Shown piece by piece: positions 1-8,727 of a stretch of 52,498 nt of DNA (the stretch's first letter is position 1; each line of letters begins with the position of its first letter). Made by a program: the position numbers and the translations under genes. Below the pieces are notes generated by a model, which saw only the letters and a program-made list of their open reading frames with translations, did no database searches and was not told the DNA's origin. Origin of the DNA: Sphingomonas sp. (GTDB lineage Bacteria > Pseudomonadota > Alphaproteobacteria > Sphingomonadales > Sphingomonadaceae); the NCBI GenBank assembly GCA_019508115.1, contig JAEKMC010000070.1, forward strand, positions 1 through 52,498, given 5' to 3'.

Positions 1-497
1 ACCGGGAACAGCTGCGGCCGGCCTTCGGCGTCGCGGTTGCCGTCACAAATGCCCGCCATTGCCTGGACCACAAAGTCCATCCCGCCCTTGCCGCGCAGCG
101 GCCCAGTCGATCCGAACCCGGACCCTTCGATGTAGATCAGGTCCTCATTCTCGGCCTTCAGGTCGTCGTAACCCAGACCCATGCGCTCGACGACGCCGGG
201 ACGGAAGTTGTGAACGAAGACATCCGATTCACGTGCGATCTTCTTTACGATTTCAAGACCCTCGCTCGCCTTCAGGTCGATCGCCAGACTGCGCTTGTTA
301 CGGTTCATCGCCATGAAGTTGGCGCTCTCCGTGCCCGGAGCCGCAAAGCGATCGATCATCCGGCTGATGTCGCCCGATTTGGGGTTTTCGATCTTGATGA
401 TGTCTGCACCGTAATCGCCCAAGACCTGGGTTCCGCACGGGCCGAACATGATCTGCGACAGATCGCAGATTTTGATTCCTTCAAGAGGCAGAGACAT
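1..497 (-). CDS. CaiB/BaiF family (class III) CoA-transferase, C-terminus outside window
   Basis: The reverse strand from 497 to the window edge translates to about 165 residues with the class III CoA-transferase N-terminus: MSLPLEGIKICDLSQ, then FGPCGTQVLGDYGADIIKIE and the NFRPGVVERMGLGY segment typical of CaiB/BaiF/formyl-CoA transferase proteins. The Asp in GMDFVVQAM (about residue 141) aligns with the family catalytic Asp that forms the acyl anhydride. These enzymes move CoA between an acyl-CoA and a free acid. I chose the ATG at 497 because GGGA lies six bases upstream; an in-frame ATG at 509 is the alternative. It is the last visible gene of a leftward cluster with the bicupin (46 bp gap), subunit 3 and GMC genes, so it may activate the acid they make. 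The acid itself is unknown. Confidence 0.9.
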   Translation of the reverse strand, partial: MSLPLEGIKICDLSQIMFGPCGTQVLGDYGADIIKIENPKSGDISRMIDRFAAPGTESANFMAMNRNKRSLAIDLKASEGLEIVKKIARESDVFVHNFRPGVVERMGLGYDDLKAENEDLIYIEGSGFGSTGPLRGKGGMDFVVQAMAGICDGNRDAEGRPQLFP

Positions 498-542
498 TTC
501 AATTCCCATCGTGAGCCGGTTTACGGTCAATTGCAGAGCGGC

Positions 543-1481
543 TTAGGAGATGCCTGGGATGATGAAGCCGTACTGCTCGACCAGCATGCGTTCGGTATCC
601 GGGTTCCTTGGAATGCCGACCGGCCGTTCCATGCCCGGCAGCTTGCGCACGCCGGTCTTACGCAGCGCATCTTCAACGCTGCGCGGCGTGAAAATCCCGG
701 TGTACGTCCACGGTTCACCGCTATCGTTGATGAAGTGATGCGTGACCGTCGGCGGGAAGATCAACAAATCGCCCAGACCATATTCCAGTTCGGTATCGAA
801 GATCACGGCACGGCCGCGTCCGCGCGTGCAAATGGCGACCTCGGTGGACTTGACATGCCCGTGGTGTCGAACCTGCGATCCGGGGTCCAGCGTCTGCGAG
901 GAGATGCTGAAATAATAATCATGCGGCATCTCTTCTTCGAACTTCATCGTAATATAGCCCAAGCTCGGAGCGGCCTGCCAATAATGGTAGCCCTCTTCCT
1001 CCTGCTCGAGCAGAACCTGGGCACCCGGCGCATCGGCACCGTCACCAATGACCAAGCCTTTGAGGCTGAGTGGGAACAGGTCATCTGCGTCCGCAGCATC
1101 GGGCACGAGCGAGATCGTCGTGAAACGCAGCGGCTCGGTGCCCTGCTGAATGATTTCGACATAAGCGCCCCGGCTGACGAACAAGCTGCCGCCCTGCTTG
1201 AAGGGTGTTTCCTTGCCGCCGCTCTTGACCACGCCTTCGCCGCCATAGCAGATCAAGGTCCGCTCATTCAGCGTGTTGGTGTGGCGCGGGACGGAGTCGC
1301 CCTGGCCGAGTTCCATTTCGACGACCGAGAAGGAAGCGTCGACATCCTGATACCGTGCGACGCGCAAGCGGATTTCACCAAAGCCGTCGATGGTCTGGAG
1401 CGGGCCCGTAGTGGCGGGCAAAACAACGCCCTCGCGCCGACCTTCGTTGAGGTAGCCTTTCAGTAGGTTTGCCTGTTCCAT
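543..1481 (-). CDS. Bicupin (two cupin domains) protein, dioxygenase-like
   Basis: 312 residues with two beta-barrel cupin halves. The first carries PRHTNTLNERTLICYGGEG (about residues 65-83). The second has HHGHVKSTEVAICTRGRG followed by FPPTVTHHF, which gives the HxH...E...H metal-ligand pattern expected of a metal-binding cupin. The first half has fewer obvious ligands and may be structural. The arrangement resembles gentisate or hydroxynaphthoate dioxygenase-type bicupins, but the sequence alone does not fix the substrate, and an isomerase or storage-type cupin is possible. It lies between the gluconate-dehydrogenase subunit 3 gene (80 bp upstream) and the CoA-transferase gene, on the same strand, so a ring-cleavage or acid-modifying step in that pathway is the best inference. 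No signal peptide; probably cytoplasmic. Confidence 0.8.
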   Translation of the reverse strand: MEQANLLKGYLNEGRREGVVLPATTGPLQTIDGFGEIRLRVARYQDVDASFSVVEMELGQGDSVPRHTNTLNERTLICYGGEGVVKSGGKETPFKQGGSLFVSRGAYVEIIQQGTEPLRFTTISLVPDAADADDLFPLSLKGLVIGDGADAPGAQVLLEQEEEGYHYWQAAPSLGYITMKFEEEMPHDYYFSISSQTLDPGSQVRHHGHVKSTEVAICTRGRGRAVIFDTELEYGLGDLLIFPPTVTHHFINDSGEPWTYTGIFTPRSVEDALRKTGVRKLPGMERPVGIPRNPDTERMLVEQYGFIIPGIS

Positions 1482-1560
1482 GATATTTCTCCATTTCAGC
1501 TCGCGCGTGCGCGCATTTCGTGCCCGGAGGCGATTTTAGGTGACGTTCGGGCAGGCTGCG

Positions 1561-2055
1561 TCAGTCAGCCTCAATGTAGGTAAAATCGCTTGCCATCACC
1601 GGATCGAGGATGCCGCTTGATAGTTCATCGCTCGCGTCGAAGAAGTCAGGCGGATTTCGGTGAGGCAACGGATAATTGAGTTGCTCTCGAATCTCTTCGG
1701 AATACAGATACGCGCCGGTGATAACCATCGACAGCGTGTTGAATCCGGAATTGTCATTCGCCGACATACTTTCGAGCACGTCCCACAACTGGTCCTGCGG
1801 TACTGTAGAAAGCAAGGAGAGCGCTGCGATCAGCTCCGGGAACTGCTTGTCGAGGATCGCCGCCGCGCGTGTGACCAGCGCCTCGAAATTGCTCACCTCG
1901 CTGCCCGACAGCATGCCATCGCCCGGGGGGATCAAGGTGTCGGCGACTCTGCGGATCGTCGCCATTTCCTCGGCCGAGATCGCGCGCGGCGGTGCTTTGC
2001 TGATGCGCGAGACCGAAAGGCGGTCGGGTGCCGCGTCATTCATGCGGTTGGGCAT
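1561..2055 (-). CDS. Gluconate 2-dehydrogenase subunit 3 family protein
   Basis: 164 residues matching the small (gamma) subunit of membrane-associated FAD dehydrogenases: the segment MATIRRVADTLIPPGDGMLSGS (about residues 32-53) is the family signature around the IPP/GA turn, followed by helical sequence. In characterised gluconate, sorbitol and FAD-glucose dehydrogenases this subunit is an export or folding chaperone for the flavoprotein and usually carries a Tat signal. I see no twin-arginine signal here, so the complex may stay cytoplasmic. Its start lies 3 bp after the stop of the GMC gene, which predicts translational coupling and a 1:1 complex with it. No cytochrome c subunit gene is present, so the electron acceptor is not evident. 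Confidence 0.82.
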   Translation of the reverse strand: MPNRMNDAAPDRLSVSRISKAPPRAISAEEMATIRRVADTLIPPGDGMLSGSEVSNFEALVTRAAAILDKQFPELIAALSLLSTVPQDQLWDVLESMSANDNSGFNTLSMVITGAYLYSEEIREQLNYPLPHRNPPDFFDASDELSSGILDPVMASDFTYIEAD

Positions 2056-2058
2056 GGC

Positions 2059-3672
2059 TTAATCTCCCCCCTGCAGGGTCTCGACGAGTTTACGGGCGTT
2101 GCGCAGAGCGAGCGCAGTAATGGTGCTGGTTGGATTGGCGGATCCGCCGGTGACGAAGATGCTGCCATCCGAGATCACCAGATTGGAGCAATCATGGGCC
2201 CGGCCATATTCGTCGACCACGGAAGTCGCCGGATCCCTGCCCATGCGCGCCGTACCCAGCAGGTGGCCGGGTTCACCCTGCAGATCGGTTATCGGAATGA
2301 CCTTGCGGGCACCGCCGGCAGCATGGATTTCCGTCATCCGCGCGACCGTAAAATCGCGGATCTTGAGTGTGTTTTCACTGAACCGGTAGCTGATCTTGGG
2401 CGCGCTGATGCCGTCGCTGTCGCACAGCACCGGGTCCAGGGTGACTCGATTGGTCTCCTCCGGCAGATCGTCGATGTTTGCCGCCCAGAAGATCGCACTG
2501 CGCGCGGTGCGGATCACCTGATGGAAGCTCGCGCCCCACAACTGATCGAACGGCAGGAGACGGTGCGGGTCCACGCCGTTCAACATCAAGCCGGGCGTGG
2601 GACACGCATGCAGCTTGGAGCCGCGAACGAAGCCGCGTGACCGGTCAGTCTCGGCAAATTGCATCGAACTGATCGCAGATCCGGCCGGACCGCGCCAGGA
2701 TTCGAGATCCTCATCATAATAGCCGATCACCGCGCAATTGGGGTGAAGCATCAGGTTCTTGCCGACGAGACCGGAGGAATTGGCCAACCCGTCGGGGTGC
2801 TGTGCCGAGGCGGACAGCAATAGCAGGCGGGGTGTGCCGATGCCGTTCGCACAGACCACGACCTGCTTGGCCCTGGTCTGGAAACGCTCGCCGTTGCGTA
2901 TCCACTCGGCGCCGGTGGCCGTGCCTCTTTCATCGACAGTGATGCGCGCGACGCGGGCGCCCGTAACGAGCTGGGCGCCCGCCTTGATCGCAGTGGGCCA
3001 ATAAGCGAGATCGAACGACGCCTTCGCGCCTTCCGGGCAACCCTGTGTGCAGGTGCCCCAGCGAGCGCATGCCGCGAGATTGCCGATCTTCTGGCTGGGA
3101 ATCGCGTTCGCATGGGGCCACCAATGCCAGCCCAGCGCATTCATCGACTCTGCGGCTTTCATGCCATATTTGCCCAGCGGCATTGGCGGCAGGGGAGGGA
3201 CGTAGCCCGGCGGGAATGCGGGATCGCCTTCCATGCCGGAAACGCCGATGAAATTGTCGATCTCGGCGTAATAGGGCGCCAGCTGAGCGTAGTTGATCGG
3301 CCAGTCCTCAGCCACACCATCCAGCGTCCGCACGCGAAAGTCCGAGGGGGAAAGCCGCGCCCACAATGCGCTGTAATGGATGCTCGACCCGCCGACGCCG
3401 CTGTACATCGAGGGCGACAGATCGGTGTCCGTCACTTCCAGGGGGTAATCTGCAGGATTGCGGCGGTGGTTCGGCTCCGCGGCCCAATGTCCCCGCACAA
3501 CCAATTCCCACATATCGTGATTGGCGGCATAATCGGAGGGCAACACATAGTCCCCCTGCTCAAGGCAGATGACCTTAAATCCCGCCATTGCTAGGGTATG
3601 CGCCGTCACCGCGCCCGAAGGACCGGCGCCAATAATGAGCGCATCGTAGATTTCATCTGACGTGGCAGTCAT
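2059..3672 (-). CDS. GMC family FAD-dependent oxidoreductase, gluconate/FAD-glucose dehydrogenase type
   Basis: 537 residues. The FAD-binding motif ALIIGAGPSGAVTA lies near the N-terminus, and the GMC C-terminal block HLLGTARMG...GSANPTSTI carries the expected active-site His and Asn. Around residues 202-212 there is C-x5-C-x3-C (CARWGTCTQGC), the spacing used by FAD-glucose dehydrogenase catalytic subunits for a 3Fe-4S cluster, so internal electron transfer is predicted. I use the ATG at 3672, which has GAGG six bases upstream, rather than the ATG at 3705, which adds 11 unconserved residues. It is followed at once by its subunit 3 partner. The substrate is probably an alcohol or hydroxy group on a sugar-like or aromatic compound. 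No secretion signal is seen. Confidence 0.9.
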   Translation of the reverse strand: MTATSDEIYDALIIGAGPSGAVTAHTLAMAGFKVICLEQGDYVLPSDYAANHDMWELVVRGHWAAEPNHRRNPADYPLEVTDTDLSPSMYSGVGGSSIHYSALWARLSPSDFRVRTLDGVAEDWPINYAQLAPYYAEIDNFIGVSGMEGDPAFPPGYVPPLPPMPLGKYGMKAAESMNALGWHWWPHANAIPSQKIGNLAACARWGTCTQGCPEGAKASFDLAYWPTAIKAGAQLVTGARVARITVDERGTATGAEWIRNGERFQTRAKQVVVCANGIGTPRLLLLSASAQHPDGLANSSGLVGKNLMLHPNCAVIGYYDEDLESWRGPAGSAISSMQFAETDRSRGFVRGSKLHACPTPGLMLNGVDPHRLLPFDQLWGASFHQVIRTARSAIFWAANIDDLPEETNRVTLDPVLCDSDGISAPKISYRFSENTLKIRDFTVARMTEIHAAGGARKVIPITDLQGEPGHLLGTARMGRDPATSVVDEYGRAHDCSNLVISDGSIFVTGGSANPTSTITALALRNARKLVETLQGGD

Positions 3673-3762
3673 GATTTGCCTCAACCTCGTTAGCAGTGGC
3701 GGCACCGATGCCTTAACTATCCTGGCGATCCCCCTGCACGCAGAGCTACCACCGCTTCCGTG

Positions 3763-4572
3763 TTACATTTCGACAAGCTCAAAATGACGCATGATCGCCT
3801 GCTCTATGCTCAGCGCGGCCAATCTGGACGTCTTTGGGTTTTGCCCAAGAGGTTCATTATTCAAGCAGATGTTGAAGTCGCCGAAGGCGCCGCAAGCTGT
3901 GACCTTATGGCTGTTGAGATGAGTCTGAGCGTCGGCGACGAGAGTCACCTTCGTTTTCTCGAAGCCGATGCCGGCAAGCGCAACGGCTGCCGTGACATTC
4001 GCGTTCTTCGGGAAAAGACGCGATGCTTCGCCTGCGTTTCCTTCGAAAAATACGGTGCGGCCTGAAACAGACGAAAGGTCGCAAAGCATTTCAGCTGCCG
4101 TGTCTCGCCACGCTGCTGGTGGCTTGGTCCCGACATATTGGACAGAAGACAGCTCGGCGAGCCTCGCAGCACGTAGAACGTCGAGCCCTCCGATGGCGCC
4201 CGATGCGACCGTAAGCCGGCTGTTGCCAACCGCAGCAGCGGCTTCCAGTTCGCTCCGCAACAGCGGGTCGGACAGGCTTCCGATTGAGACGATTACCGTG
4301 CTGATGCCTGCGCGGAGCAGGACCGGAACCGAGGTGCGAACGGCGCTGTGGCTAGCGCACTCCACGACGAGCGAAGGCTTCCATGCGACAAGGGCAAGTG
4401 GATCATGGAAGACCCGCAGATTCTCCCCTTCTGAGGCGTCGAGCGCACTCGTTTCGGTAACAAGCGCGGCAGTGATCTCAAACACCCCACCGGAGCGCCT
4501 GAAAGAGGCACGAAGGTTCCGAGCCATGGCGCCGAAGCCGATCACAGCCAGCCTCTTCCTTCCGTCCACCAT
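3763..4572 (-). CDS. L-aspartate dehydrogenase-like protein (NadX/DUF108 family)
   Basis: 269 residues with an N-terminal Rossmann fold (LAVIGFGAMARNL) and the aspartate dehydrogenase family blocks SGAIGGLD, GTKPPAAW, FPKNANVTAAVALAG and NPKTSRLAALSIEQAI. The characterised family oxidises L-aspartate to iminoaspartate with NAD(P)+. A His in the ThLNSHKVT stretch sits where the catalytic His is expected. Homologues often lie beside an aldehyde dehydrogenase in catabolic clusters and not in NAD biosynthesis; here no nadA or nadC is present and an aldehyde dehydrogenase is divergent. A substrate other than aspartate, for example another amino acid or an imine, is therefore quite possible. The gene precedes the GMC cluster by 90 bp on the same strand and may be the first gene of that operon. 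Confidence 0.85.
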   Translation of the reverse strand: MVDGRKRLAVIGFGAMARNLRASFRRSGGVFEITAALVTETSALDASEGENLRVFHDPLALVAWKPSLVVECASHSAVRTSVPVLLRAGISTVIVSIGSLSDPLLRSELEAAAAVGNSRLTVASGAIGGLDVLRAARLAELSSVQYVGTKPPAAWRDTAAEMLCDLSSVSGRTVFFEGNAGEASRLFPKNANVTAAVALAGIGFEKTKVTLVADAQTHLNSHKVTACGAFGDFNICLNNEPLGQNPKTSRLAALSIEQAIMRHFELVEM

Positions 4573-4942
4573 TTCGCTCCCTCACGGTCGCCGTGTGCGC
4601 GCCGACAGACTGACGCGGCACCCTGGCGCCGCCTTCTGGTACGCGCTTTAGACCTTACTTGCAAGTCAGGTAATCGGCTTTACGTTTCACCAGGGCAAAG
4701 CTGTGGCGACACGGGAAAACCGGGCAATCTTTGCAAGGTGTATTGACTGACATGGCAGTTAGTATCAAGCAGTGCTGCTACACATCCCGCGTGGGCGGGC
4801 GGGAGGAAGCCCGCGGCATCTTACCCGCTTGCCCGCCCTCTCGCGCCGGGCGGCTTTCACGGCGACGCAAGCAGCTTCGCCGAAATTTTCGTAAGGCAAC
4901 CCGCCCTTCGGCCGGTCTGCAAACAAAGCGAGGTCACTTCAG
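4573..4942. other. Divergent intergenic region between aspartate-dehydrogenase-like and aldehyde dehydrogenase genes
   Basis: 370 bp with no convincing gene. It must carry promoters for both directions. It holds a near-perfect palindrome at 4653-4670 (listed separately) and a GC-rich inverted repeat (GGGCGGGC at 4793-4800, GCCCGCCC at 4831-4838) that could form a leader hairpin ahead of the aldehyde dehydrogenase. The open frame crossing this area from 4731 has no family features and runs into the aldehyde dehydrogenase in another frame, so I did not call it. Confidence 0.6.
4653..4670. promoter_or_regulatory. Palindromic candidate operator
   Basis: CCTTACTTGCAAGTCAGG: a perfect 10-bp palindrome ACTTGCAAGT at 4657-4666, extended by CCT/AGG with one mismatched pair. 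It lies in the divergent region, 80 bp from the leftward start at 4572 and 273 bp from the rightward start at 4943, so it best fits control of the leftward cluster. No regulator gene is adjacent. Confidence 0.4.
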
Positions 4943-6424
4943 ATGTCAGTCGTTCGCAGCTACGATCATTATATTGATGGCTCACCGAAAAAAAGTTTGG
5001 GTGAGGGCGTCATCGCGCGGCATTCTCCCGCGCATGGGGCGCATCTGGCGGATTACTCCGCTGGCGACCAACGCGATGTCGACGTCGCGGTGGCAGCTGC
5101 CCGTTCAGCATTCTTCGGAAAATGGTGTGACTCGACCGGCGAGGAGCGGGCCGCGATTCTAAATCGCTTTGCCGATATGATCGAAGCCAACGTCGAGAAG
5201 CTGGCTGCGATCGAAGCGGAGGAAGTCGGAAAGCCGGTTCGGTTTGCGCGGTTCGAGATGATGGCATGCGTGAACTTGACCCGTTATGCTGCGGCTTTGG
5301 CGTGGCAGATTACCGGTCAGGCGTTCACTCATCTGGGGCCCGACAAGATTGGCCTGGTGACACGAGAGCCTTACGGCGTCGTTGGCCTTATCACGCCCTG
5401 GAATTTTCCGCTTCTTACGCTTTTCCAGAAATTGCCTTACGCGCTCGCGGCCGGCTGTACGGTAGTCTTGAAACCGTCCGAGCTGACATCTGGCACCGCG
5501 CTGGAGGTGGCTGCGCTTGCCACAGAGGCAGGGCTTCCCCCCGGGGTCTTCAATGTGGTGACAGGAACCGGAGATGCTGTCGGTCGCGCGATCGTCACGC
5601 ATCCCGATGTCGACATGATCTCATTCACCGGCTCGACCCGCGTCGGCAAGGAAATCATTCGCGATGCTGCAGGTACGGTCAAGCGAGTGGCGTTGGAGCT
5701 GGGTGGAAAAGCAGCGAACATAGTCTTTGCCGACGCTGATATCGATGCCGCGCTGGACGGCGTTCTCCTCGGATTTACGTTCAACCAAGGGCAAACATGT
5801 GTAGCTGGAGCGCGCCTGCTGATTGAAGCGGCAATCGCGCCTGCCTTTCTTGAACAGCTAGCTGCCCGCAGCGCGCGTCTTCGGATCGGTCTGCCGCTCG
5901 ACGATCAGACGGATTTCGCCAGCCTCATCCACCAAGCGCATCTCGAGGGCTTGCTGCAGCACGTCAAGATTGCGCAGGATGATGGCGCAACGCTCGTGGC
6001 GGGTGGTGCGCGGCTCGACGGCGAGTTCGGGAATGGCTTCTATATGACGCCGACTATCCTGGCCGACGTACGACCCGAGATGCGACTTTTTCGTGAGGAG
6101 GTGTTCGGGCCGGTGCTCAGCGTCACCACGTTCAACACTACTGACGAGGCCGTGAGCCTGGCCAACGATACCGACTACGGCCTGGCTAACGGGGTTTGGA
6201 CAAAGGACATCGACAAGGCGCTGACCGTCTCGCGGCGGCTCCGCAGCGGCACTGTGTTCGTCAACACCTATTTGGAGGGCGCCCCGCAGATGCCGCTCGG
6301 TGGCTTCAAACAAAGCGGCCTTGGGCGAGAGAATGGCATCGAGGGTCTGTACGAGTATACGGAAGTGAAATCGACCGTCATCAAGACAGGGGCTCGGGTG
6401 CCGGCGCTTGGACATACCATCTGA
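4943..6424 (+). CDS. NAD(P)-dependent aldehyde dehydrogenase
   Basis: 493 residues, the usual length for the family. TPWNFP places the oxyanion Asn at about 154, the general base Glu is in ELGGK at about 252, and the nucleophile Cys is in NQGQTC at about 286. FGPVL and the C-terminal PLGGFKQSGLGRENG are also present. It oxidises an aldehyde to the acid with NAD(P)+. The sequence is of the betaine/phenylacetaldehyde/vanillin type and does not allow a substrate to be named. GAGG lies nine bases before the ATG. It is divergent from the aspartate-dehydrogenase-like gene; such pairs recur in bacterial catabolic loci, which suggests the aldehyde comes from the same pathway, possibly from the GMC oxidoreductase acting on an alcohol. 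Confidence 0.92.
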   Translation: MSVVRSYDHYIDGSPKKSLGEGVIARHSPAHGAHLADYSAGDQRDVDVAVAAARSAFFGKWCDSTGEERAAILNRFADMIEANVEKLAAIEAEEVGKPVRFARFEMMACVNLTRYAAALAWQITGQAFTHLGPDKIGLVTREPYGVVGLITPWNFPLLTLFQKLPYALAAGCTVVLKPSELTSGTALEVAALATEAGLPPGVFNVVTGTGDAVGRAIVTHPDVDMISFTGSTRVGKEIIRDAAGTVKRVALELGGKAANIVFADADIDAALDGVLLGFTFNQGQTCVAGARLLIEAAIAPAFLEQLAARSARLRIGLPLDDQTDFASLIHQAHLEGLLQHVKIAQDDGATLVAGGARLDGEFGNGFYMTPTILADVRPEMRLFREEVFGPVLSVTTFNTTDEAVSLANDTDYGLANGVWTKDIDKALTVSRRLRSGTVFVNTYLEGAPQMPLGGFKQSGLGRENGIEGLYEYTEVKSTVIKTGARVPALGHTI

Positions 6425-6897
6425 GCGTAGTTGGCAAGGGCTCAAAAGTCAGGCGTCTCAAGCAGAGGCCTTGTGCGGGAGACGGACTGACTTCGATCTC
6501 ATGCCAACAGTGATGACGCTCCGTCATTTCTCAATGGATGTAGCGTTTCGCGCCTGCGCCGCGATCGTGCTCTATTCCGCTCACGCTCCACCGAGCCCCT
6601 GGCGGGTCTCGGCCGCTTGCGGTGACGATCAGCTAACGCACGCCTGAGCTGGCGCTCAGGCTCTAGATGCGGACATCGCTGGCGCGATGGCGTTGACCTG
6701 ACCGGCCGCGGCCAAGGGGGTGGGCGTCGCTGCCCTCTAGTCCCGCCGCGGCGTGCCGCAAGCCGGGCTGCGCCCGGCTCCTCCACTGTGTTACGGCCCT
6801 GCGGGTGCGGCCCGCCTCGTTCGGCGGGACTGCCGGTCCGCTCCTTGCCGCCCACCCCCTTTTCCGGGGCCGGTTGCGGTTTTGAAGGAGTAGGGAA
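6425..6897. other. Gene-free 473 bp at the left edge of the mobile-element remnant
   Basis: No supported gene. It contains two hairpins: CCTGAGC/GCTCAGG with a four-base loop at 6643-6660, and CCCGCC/GGCGGG at 6811-6828. The last 230 bp are very GC-rich with many short inverted repeats and lead into a good ribosome-binding site (GAAGGAG) before the ParB-like gene. The change in texture near 6640 may mark the boundary between the aldehyde dehydrogenase locus and the element. Confidence 0.5.
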
Positions 6898-8670
6898 ATG
6901 GAACTCAAGCATATCGATATCGCCAATCTCAGCGTCTCGCCCGTGAATATGCGGGGGACCAAGAAGGTGCCCGACCTCACCAACATCCTCCCGTCGGTGC
7001 GGGCACGCGGTGTGCTGGTCCCGCTGATCGTGCGGGCCAAACCCCGTCCTGAGCCTGTCGAAGGAGAAAGCCCCGACATCTACGAGATCGTCGCGGGCAA
7101 AAGGCGCTATCATGCGGCGCTGGCGGCGGCCGAGGAGGGCATCGCGATCGACGAGCTGCCCTGCGCGGTGATGGAGGCAGGCGACGATGCCGCAGCACTC
7201 GAAGCCTCATTGATCGAGAATATCGCCCGGCTCGATCCGGATGAAGTCACGCGGTGGGAGACGTTCACGCGGCTCGTGCGTGAGGGGCGCAGTCCCGAGG
7301 ATATAGCGCTCACCTTCGGGCTTACCGAAGTGCAGGTGAAGCGCACCCTCGCGCTCGGCAATCTGCTGCCGCGCATCCGCGGCCTCTACCGCAACGCGCA
7401 AATTGATGCCGTGACGGTGCGGCATCTGACGCTCGCGTCCAAACAGCGGCAGCGCGACTGGCTGGCGCTGTACGACGGTGCGGAGACCTATGCCCCGGTT
7501 GGATCGCAGCTCAAGGCGTGGCTGTTCGGCGGGGCGTCGATTTCAACCAAGGTGGCGCTGTTCGACCTTGCCGCGTTCGAAGGCGCGATCGTCACCGACC
7601 TGTTCGGTGAGGACAGCTATTTCGCCGATGCCGATCACTTCTGGACCGCGCAGCGGGCAGCCGTCGAGGTCCGGGCGCAAGCGTACCGTGAGGCAGGCTG
7701 GAGTGAGGTCGTGATCCTCGAACCGGATCAGCCTTTCCAGTCCTGGGAACATCAGCACCGCACCAAGAAGCAGGGTGGCAAGGTCTATATCGCCATCGGT
7801 TCTCGTGGCGATGTCACCTTCCACGAAGGCTTCATCAGTCACCGTGAAGCGCGCAAGCTCGACCGGTGCGAAGCCGCCGAACGGCCCGCTCGGCCCGAGG
7901 TCACTAGCGCGGTCAATGACTATGTCGACCTGCATCGCCACGCGGCGGTGCGCGCCAAGTTGGCCGAGGCTCCCGGCATCGCGCTACGCGTCGCGGTCGC
8001 GCACATGATCGTGGGCTCGCTGCTCTGGTCGATCAGGATCGAGCATCAGACCTCCCCCAACGATGCCGTGGTCGAGAGCGTCGAAAGCTCCGAGGCCGAG
8101 GCGGCATTCGATGCCAAGCGGCGCGCGGTACTGGCGTTGCTCGGCTTCGATGCGGAGACGCCGACCGTAACGCACGGGGCGGATGGTGGGCTGGTCGCTC
8201 TGTTCGCCAAGCTGATCACGTTCGACGATGCGGCAGTGCTCGACATCCTCGCCGTCGTGATGGGTGAGACGCTCCACGCGCGCAGCACCATCGTCGATGC
8301 GCTCGGGCTGCATTTGGGCGTGGACATGAGCGCGGTCTGGCAGCCGGATGATGCCCTGCTCGACCTGATCCGCGATCGCGAGGTGCTGGTCGCCTGTGTC
8401 GCGGAAGTAGCAGGCGAAAGCGTGGCGCAGGCCAATGCGAGCGAGAAGGGCAAGGCGCTCAAGACGATTCTGCGCGACTGCTTCGACGGCACCAATGGCA
8501 GAACCAAGGTCGATGGCTGGGTGCCGCGCTGGATGCGCTTCCCGGCCAGCGCCTACACCTTGCGCGGCGGGGTCGGCGCGGTGGATCGCACCGCCGCAGT
8601 CGTCAGTGTAATCGCGCCCGCCGATGAGCCGGTGGAGCCCGAGAGCGAACCGCTGCGCCAAGCGGCGTGA
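6898..8670 (+). CDS. ParB/RepB/Spo0J-like partition domain protein of plasmid/ICE type
   Basis: 590 residues, far longer than chromosomal ParB. The first 190 residues hold the ParB N-terminal nuclease-like domain (NILPSVRARGVLVPLIVR, YEIVAGKRRYHAAL, LIENIARLDPDEVTRWE) and a helix-turn-helix region (EDIALTFGLTEVQVKRTLALG). The rest is the long C-terminal region seen in ParB-like proteins on proteobacterial plasmids and integrative elements; I do not recognise a further domain. GAAGGAG lies eight bases before the ATG. There is no ParA next to it, so a role in regulation or element maintenance is as likely as partition. It is followed by a terminator-like hairpin and the sigma-4-like gene, a common order in sphingomonad mobile elements. 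Confidence 0.85.
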   Translation: MELKHIDIANLSVSPVNMRGTKKVPDLTNILPSVRARGVLVPLIVRAKPRPEPVEGESPDIYEIVAGKRRYHAALAAAEEGIAIDELPCAVMEAGDDAAALEASLIENIARLDPDEVTRWETFTRLVREGRSPEDIALTFGLTEVQVKRTLALGNLLPRIRGLYRNAQIDAVTVRHLTLASKQRQRDWLALYDGAETYAPVGSQLKAWLFGGASISTKVALFDLAAFEGAIVTDLFGEDSYFADADHFWTAQRAAVEVRAQAYREAGWSEVVILEPDQPFQSWEHQHRTKKQGGKVYIAIGSRGDVTFHEGFISHREARKLDRCEAAERPARPEVTSAVNDYVDLHRHAAVRAKLAEAPGIALRVAVAHMIVGSLLWSIRIEHQTSPNDAVVESVESSEAEAAFDAKRRAVLALLGFDAETPTVTHGADGGLVALFAKLITFDDAAVLDILAVVMGETLHARSTIVDALGLHLGVDMSAVWQPDDALLDLIRDREVLVACVAEVAGESVAQANASEKGKALKTILRDCFDGTNGRTKVDGWVPRWMRFPASAYTLRGGVGAVDRTAAVVSVIAPADEPVEPESEPLRQAA

Positions 8671-8679
8671 ACCTGACTG

Positions 8680-8703
8680 ACCGGCGGCTTCTATGCCGCC
8701 GGT
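8680..8703 (+). terminator. Hairpin terminator after the ParB-like gene
   Basis: ACCGGCGGC and GCCGCCGGT form a perfect 9-bp stem around TTCTAT, followed by the pyrimidine-rich CTTCTCTC. It starts 10 bp after the ParB-like stop codon and precedes the sigma-4-like gene. The T-tract is weak, so partial read-through is possible. Confidence 0.6.
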
Positions 8704-8727
8704 CTTCTCTCATCCGGGAGAAATCCC

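Noticed and set aside
4731-5162. 143-codon open frame before the aldehyde dehydrogenase
   Set aside because: Basic low-complexity sequence that runs into the aldehyde dehydrogenase in a different frame.
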